A stretch of DNA of 18,173 nucleotides from an uncultured Collinsella sp. (GTDB taxonomy: Bacteria > Actinomycetota > Coriobacteriia > Coriobacteriales > Coriobacteriaceae). The notes under the pieces were generated by a model. The model was not told the origin of the DNA and ran no database searches. It saw nothing but the letters and a program-made list of their open reading frames with translations. Location of the stretch: the NCBI GenBank assembly GCA_900545995.1, contig URBM01000020.1, forward strand, positions 1 through 18,173, read 5' to 3'. Both the position numbers and the translations under genes were made by a program. Each line of letters starts with the position of its first letter. Position 1 is the first letter of the stretch. This document shows, piece by piece, positions 14,619-18,173 of the stretch.

Positions 14619-15458
14619 CTAGGACTCTTGCGGCAGGCGCTTCTTGCCTTTGCGGGCACGGTTTCTAAAGTTCTCGACGGCCTCTTCCATACCCAGAGGC
14701 ACATAGGTGAGTTCATCGAGGTTATCGGGCAGGTAGCACGCAAGGCTTTGCTCCTGCATGCGGCCTACTGTGAGTTGTTCGTCGGTTGGCTGTGCTCCGG
14801 GTGTGGCGCATATGCCATAGACGGCGGCGCCCATCTCGCGCGTGCGGCACTCATATTCGGTCTCGGGATGCTCGGGATGGTCGCGGCGGACGTCGTCACT
14901 TTTCCAAAGCGTGTCGTAGCCTGCCGCGGCAAACTGCCCCAGGGCGTAGTCGCGCAGTGGCTTGCTGTCGGTTCGCAGCGTTACGGTGGCGCCGGCTGCA
15001 AAGAGCGGGCGATAGAGCATTAGATGGTCGACATGGACGAGTCGTTTTTTGGCGTACTTTGCCTTGGGCTGCGGCGTGGGAAAGTTGATGGTGATGGCGT
15101 CGAGCTCGCCGGCGGCAAATAACTGCGGCAGCGATGCGGCGCCTCGGGGCAGGACGAGCGCGTTGGATAGCTCCTGCTCGCAGATTTTCTGTGCGGCATA
15201 GGCGATGCAGATGGGCTCCTGGTCCATGCCGATAAAGAGCGTGTTTGGCTCGTGGGCCGCGCGCTCTACAAGGTACGTTCCCTTGCCACAGCCAAGATCA
15301 AGGTGAAGGTGTTCGAAGGGCTTGCTGCCAGCTGGCGCACAGGCCTTGCGCCAATCTCCGGCATAGATTTCGGGGTTCGTCTCAATCGCATCGGCGTAGC
15401 GCTCCAAGCGCTCCTCGAGCACAAAGTTTTTAGGCGTGCGAACGTGGACGGCTCCCAT
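14619..15458 (-). CDS. trmB: TrmB-like tRNA (guanine-N7)-methyltransferase, divergent
   Basis: The 279-residue protein has the Rossmann SAM-binding motif HLDLGCGKGTYL (52-63), the acidic GMDQEP end of strand 2, the family-type segment NFPTPQPKAKYAKKRLVHVDHL and a C-terminal ETEYECRT block. This order is that of TrmB, which methylates G46 in the tRNA variable loop using SAM. The family signature is normally PDPWPK followed by a basic stretch with His. Here it reads PTPQPK and the His position is Tyr, so residues thought important for catalysis are changed. It is also longer than typical bacterial TrmB. The ATG follows AAGGAG at four bases. It is the middle member of a minus-strand run, 118 bases after another methyltransferase gene. 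Confidence 0.85.
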   Translation of the reverse strand: MGAVHVRTPKNFVLEERLERYADAIETNPEIYAGDWRKACAPAGSKPFEHLHLDLGCGKGTYLVERAAHEPNTLFIGMDQEPICIAYAAQKICEQELSNALVLPRGAASLPQLFAAGELDAITINFPTPQPKAKYAKKRLVHVDHLMLYRPLFAAGATVTLRTDSKPLRDYALGQFAAAGYDTLWKSDDVRRDHPEHPETEYECRTREMGAAVYGICATPGAQPTDEQLTVGRMQEQSLACYLPDNLDELTYVPLGMEEAVENFRNRARKGKKRLPQES

Positions 15459-15480
15459 GGGGCTCCTTGGTCATAAGTAT

Positions 15481-15502
15481 GGAACGTATAGCTGCACGTT
15501 CC
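15481..15502. promoter_or_regulatory. 7-bp hairpin in the trmB leader
   Basis: GGAACGT (15481-15487) and ACGTTCC (15496-15502) pair perfectly around an 8-nt loop, 22 bases upstream of the trmB start on the minus strand. There is no T-tract. It may be a protein-binding palindrome or a leader structure, and its function is not evident. Confidence 0.35.
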
Positions 15503-15559
15503 GTCAATGGGTTGAAAAAGGGTGGGCGCAATGTGCCCGAAAGTTGCGGTGCGGCTCGG

Positions 15560-15572
15560 CGACGAGTCGTCG
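15560..15572. repeat. Short palindrome just after the Trm9-like gene
   Basis: CGACGA-G-TCGTCG is a near-perfect palindrome five bases 3' of the methyltransferase stop on the minus strand. It has no usable loop for an RNA hairpin without opening pairs and no T-tract, so it is not called a terminator. Confidence 0.35.
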
Positions 15573-15576
15573 ATGC

Positions 15577-16449
15577 CTACAGGCGCTTGAGAATCACATA
15601 GCGGTTGAGATCGCCGCTGCGGCCGTCGGCATGGAAGCGCTCAAGCTCGCGCACGGGGACCTCGCCGCTCTTGTAGAACGTACGGACGCCGCGCACCAGG
15701 TCGGTGATCTGCTGATCGTCAAAGTGATGACAATAGCGGTAGGCGTGGCGGTCGTTTTGCCAGCCAATGAGGTGGTCACCGGCTTCAAACTGCGCGGAAT
15801 CGTAACCCTCAAACGGTGGGGTGAGCTCGGCGCGGGCTTCGGCGCGAACGGCCTTGCGCGCCATGCGCTCGTCGTTCATAAACTCCCAAAAACTGATGGC
15901 GATGATGCCACCCGGGCGCGTTTGGCGCACCAAGGCATCAAGTACGCGTACACGGTACTCGCACGACGGCACATGGTGCATAAAGCCAAAGCAGACCGAG
16001 ATGTCGGCGAGCGGGGCGTCGAAAAGCACGTCGGGTGTCTCGGCGGGGTTGAGCTTCATAAGGGCGTCGAGTACGTCGAGTTCCTGGAAGTGCAGGTTGG
16101 GAATGCGCAGGGCGTGGCCGCGTGCATCGATGGCCAGGTCCTGGCACGAGTCGACACCATAGAACTCGAAGGGGCAGCTGGCGTCTGCCGAGGGGTTTGT
16201 GCCGTCGACGCCCTTGGCGGCAAGTGCGCCGCCGGCGGCAAAGTTCTCGAATCGCATATTGCCGCAGGCAAGATCGAAGACACGGACGGGATGCTCGATC
16301 GTGGCGACGTCGAGCTGCCCGAGCGCGATATCCATGGTGCGCACCCAGCCGGGCCACGGGGCCTGGCGCGTATCGGAGAAGGAGGCGGAGTGCTCGCGAT
16401 AGAACGTGTTGTTGAGCTGGATGAGCGATGAGGCGAAATCGCGGTTCAC
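15577..16449 (-). CDS. Class I SAM methyltransferase resembling Trm9/ALKBH8
   Basis: The protein (290 residues from a GTG start) has a class I methyltransferase core: VFDLACGN (57-64), FYGVDSC, ADISVCFGFMHHVPS and RPGGIIAISFWEF. Outside the core it shares family-specific features with eukaryotic Trm9/ALKBH8 methyltransferases. These are an N-terminal FYREHSASFSDTRQAPWPGW, like their hFs-TR-x-PWP segment, and a late GDHLIGWQN...RYCHHFDD, like their D-VPW...RYYH-F segment. Those enzymes methyl-esterify carboxymethyl groups on wobble uridines of tRNA. A tRNA role here is inference, supported weakly by the neighbouring trmB. The GTG at 16449 has GGAGGGAG upstream, and this is preferred over ATG at 16497 or 16584, which lack one. 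The start remains uncertain. Confidence 0.75.
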   Translation of the reverse strand: MNRDFASSLIQLNNTFYREHSASFSDTRQAPWPGWVRTMDIALGQLDVATIEHPVRVFDLACGNMRFENFAAGGALAAKGVDGTNPSADASCPFEFYGVDSCQDLAIDARGHALRIPNLHFQELDVLDALMKLNPAETPDVLFDAPLADISVCFGFMHHVPSCEYRVRVLDALVRQTRPGGIIAISFWEFMNDERMARKAVRAEARAELTPPFEGYDSAQFEAGDHLIGWQNDRHAYRYCHHFDDQQITDLVRGVRTFYKSGEVPVRELERFHADGRSGDLNRYVILKRL

Positions 16450-16716
16450 GGCGCGGAACTCCCTCCGTTGGCGGTGCGGAATAAACAGTACGACCATACT
16501 ACCGTTAACGCCGCAACGGGGACAACCGAGCCGTGGGTCATTGCTTTGTTTGGACACATTTCCGCAGCTCATATGTGCCCGCAACCGCCGGTTGTCAAAA
16601 ATCTCACTAGAATAGGTGGCATGCTTTTGGCGGTGGCGGATAGATTTTTAACTGTGCAAGGCGCCTTAAGAACAAAAACGGTCCGGCGGCACGGCTGGCA
16701 TCACATAGGAGGAACC
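16450..16716. other. Divergent intergenic region before the XRE regulator gene
   Basis: It should contain promoters for the leftward methyltransferase and the rightward XRE gene. TTGTCA near 16590 and TAGAAT near 16606 on the plus strand are only about ten bases apart, too close for a standard promoter. No repeat, RNA gene or open frame with a ribosome binding site is visible here. Confidence 0.4.
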
Positions 16717-17439
16717 ATGAATGTAGAAACTGCGCAGCGGCTCGCCGACCTTCGTCGCAGCAAGGGCTTTAGCCAAGAAGGGCTGGCGCGAAAGCTGGGG
16801 CTGTCGCGCCAGGCGGTCAGTAAATGGGAGCGCGCGGAGAGCTCGCCCGATACCGAGAACCTGATCTCGCTCGCCAAACTCTATGGCGTGAGCCTGGACG
16901 AGCTGCTTAATCCGAGCGACGAGATCGAGGACGATATCGAGTTTGAGAACGAGGACCGCGCCCGTCAGCGCGAGGCCGAGGCGGCAGAGCGTGCTCGCAC
17001 CCATGAGGCGGCAGCGCGCGCCACCGAGGCGGCAACACAGGCGAGTGATGCCGCGGCCAAGGCGGCGCAGGCGGCGAGTTGGAGCGCGCAGGCTGCCAAT
17101 GCGGCGACGGCTCAGGTGACGGGTGCCGGTGCGACCAGCGTGACTCCGGTGAAAGGTCCGTTCCAGTCGTTCCCGTATTGGGCTGTGTGCTGGCTGCTGT
17201 TCTTTTTGCTGATGTTCCTGTTTGGCGCCGGCCCCTTTGCCGCGCTGATCTTCTTTACGATTCCCATCTATCACTGGGTGGCGCGTGCGCTCGATGGTGA
17301 TTGGGCACGCGGGGATATTCAGGTTGGTCCGGCACCGGTGGCGGTCAAGGCACAGGGGAAGGATACTTCTGCGGAACCTGATGCTGACGTGGCTACCGCG
17401 GCCACCGCTGAGCCATGTGCCAAAGAAGGTGACGAATGA
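16717..17439 (+). CDS. XRE-family regulator with C-terminal membrane segments
   Basis: The 240-residue protein starts with a Cro/C1-type helix-turn-helix (about 5-62; GFSQEGLARKLGLSRQAVSKWE is the core). It continues with an acidic linker (DEIEDDIEFENEDR), an alanine-rich helical stretch (about 85-135), and one or two hydrophobic segments (about 155-192, WAVCWLLFFLLMFLFG and PFAALIFFTIPIYHWV) before a polar Ala-rich tail. It is therefore likely a membrane-tethered DNA-binding regulator. The ATG at 16717 is preceded by AGGAGG at ideal distance; the upstream open frame has no support. Its stop overlaps the next gene's start in ATGA, indicating translational coupling. DNA target and signal are unknown, and autoregulation of this pair is a reasonable guess. 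Confidence 0.88.
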   Translation: MNVETAQRLADLRRSKGFSQEGLARKLGLSRQAVSKWERAESSPDTENLISLAKLYGVSLDELLNPSDEIEDDIEFENEDRARQREAEAAERARTHEAAARATEAATQASDAAAKAAQAASWSAQAANAATAQVTGAGATSVTPVKGPFQSFPYWAVCWLLFFLLMFLFGAGPFAALIFFTIPIYHWVARALDGDWARGDIQVGPAPVAVKAQGKDTSAEPDADVATAATAEPCAKEGDE

Positions 17440-18173
17440 TGAAGCTTTCGCATGAATCCAAGCTGCGCCTGGGCGTCGGCATCGGAGCGTTTGTACTGAT
17501 TATCGGGCTTGTTTTTGGCGTTTCGCGGACTTTGATTCATTTTGATGGCCCGTGGGATCTCGACGATGTTATACCCGGCTTGTCCGGTATGGACGATGTG
17601 GTTGATGACGACGATTTTATGAACGATGGCGGTAACTATTCCGCTCGGCCTCAGCAGCTTTCGTGTACGACCTTTGATGCCGATGAGTTTCGCTACCTCG
17701 ATTTCGATATCGATGCGGCTACGGTGGACGTCAAGGTTATTGATGGTAACAAGGCTCGCGTTATCGAGCGGGGACGCGTTGCCAATGGTATGGATGCCTC
17801 CAAGGCCGCGACGCAGAACATCGCATCCGTCGAGGACTCGACGCTCAAGGTTTCCCAGTTTGGAAGTGATGACGGTAAGGCAATCGATCGCTCAGTTACG
17901 GTCGAGCTGCCGCGCCGTGTTGCCGAACATCTGAAGGGAGTCAACGCGCACGTGGGCTCGGGTGATCTGCAGATTGCCGGTGTCACCTGTGATGGTTTCG
18001 ACCTTTTCCTGGGTGCGGGAGATGTAGAGTTTGCGGGCAGCGTGACTGATGCGCTCAGTGCTGAGGTCGGTTCGGGCGATGTGACGTTCGAGCTCTACCA
18101 GGCCCCCGCGAAGTCGATGGACGTGAGTGTGGGCTCGGGCGATGTGGAGATGATGGTTCCGAACTCGACGGGC
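17436..18173 (+). CDS. Membrane-anchored DUF4097-type beta-repeat protein, truncated by the window end
   Basis: The frame is open to the last base, so only the first 246 residues are seen. After a short basic start (KLSHESKLR) comes a transmembrane helix or signal anchor (about 11-33, LGVGIGAFVLIIGLVFGV) and an acidic linker (DDVVDDDDF). A beta-rich region follows with repeating motifs: VGSGDLQ, LGAGDVEF, VGSGDVTF and VGSGDVEM, about twenty residues or more apart. This is typical of DUF4097/putative-adhesin repeat proteins that fold as beta-helical rungs. It starts at 17436, overlapping the XRE stop (ATGA); a second ATG at 17439 is possible. AGAAGG lies upstream. The paired regulator suggests a cell-envelope sensing or stress module, which is inference. 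Confidence 0.85.
   Translation, partial: MMKLSHESKLRLGVGIGAFVLIIGLVFGVSRTLIHFDGPWDLDDVIPGLSGMDDVVDDDDFMNDGGNYSARPQQLSCTTFDADEFRYLDFDIDAATVDVKVIDGNKARVIERGRVANGMDASKAATQNIASVEDSTLKVSQFGSDDGKAIDRSVTVELPRRVAEHLKGVNAHVGSGDLQIAGVTCDGFDLFLGAGDVEFAGSVTDALSAEVGSGDVTFELYQAPAKSMDVSVGSGDVEMMVPNSTG

Noticed and set aside
201..15579. The shared 13-mer TGTAGGCATCGAC at the 3' ends of pdxT and the Trm9-like gene
   Set aside because: A few 13-base matches are expected by chance in a window of this size, and the similarity does not extend beyond it.

Overview
The window is a chromosomal segment of a high-GC, probably strictly anaerobic actinobacterium. The best guess is a gut Coriobacteriia of the Collinsella type. 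This is inferred from base composition, the anaerobe-type reverse rubrerythrin, the actinobacterial Ski2-like helicase with a long C-terminal region, and the general look of the proteins. No rRNA or tRNA gene is visible to anchor taxonomy.

Layout. 1-205: edge region with two inverted-repeat structures. 206-3289: vitamin B6 locus, with pdxS-pdxT on the minus strand and a divergent MocR/PdxR-type regulator on the plus strand. 3278-4834: an accessory island holding a two-domain AbiEi-like/DUF559-like gene, broken by a 13-bp tandem duplication and flanked by two direct copies of a ~120-nt palindromic repeat. 4898-5638: reverse rubrerythrin (minus) with a good terminator and a candidate promoter. 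5685-8391: iron alcohol dehydrogenase plus class-3-like aldehyde dehydrogenase operon (plus). 8482-9732: a HIRAN-domain protein, a 59-residue charged microprotein and a metallophosphoesterase (plus), closed by a terminator. 9791-11605: a coiled-coil DUF2130 protein with a shared bidirectional terminator. 11628-16449: a minus-strand run of Ski2-like helicase, TrmB-like tRNA methyltransferase and a Trm9/ALKBH8-like methyltransferase, with a third repeat copy between helicase and trmB. 16717-18173: an XRE regulator with membrane segments, translationally coupled to a membrane-anchored DUF4097-type beta-repeat protein cut by the window end.

How the genes work together. PdxS and PdxT form the one-step PLP synthase and the neighbouring PdxR-type protein is its likely regulator. 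The two dehydrogenases can interconvert an alcohol, its aldehyde and the acid. Two adjacent methyltransferases probably modify tRNA. The XRE/DUF4097 pair looks like a membrane-linked regulatory unit.

The most unusual material is the repeat family at 3278-3398, 4711-4834 and 14431-14553. Its inverted ends carry stop codons in all three frames, it supplies the last codons of two genes, and its inner stem varies in sequence between copies while staying paired. Next are the exact 13-bp duplication that splits the nuclease-like gene, and the bacterial Trm9-like methyltransferase.
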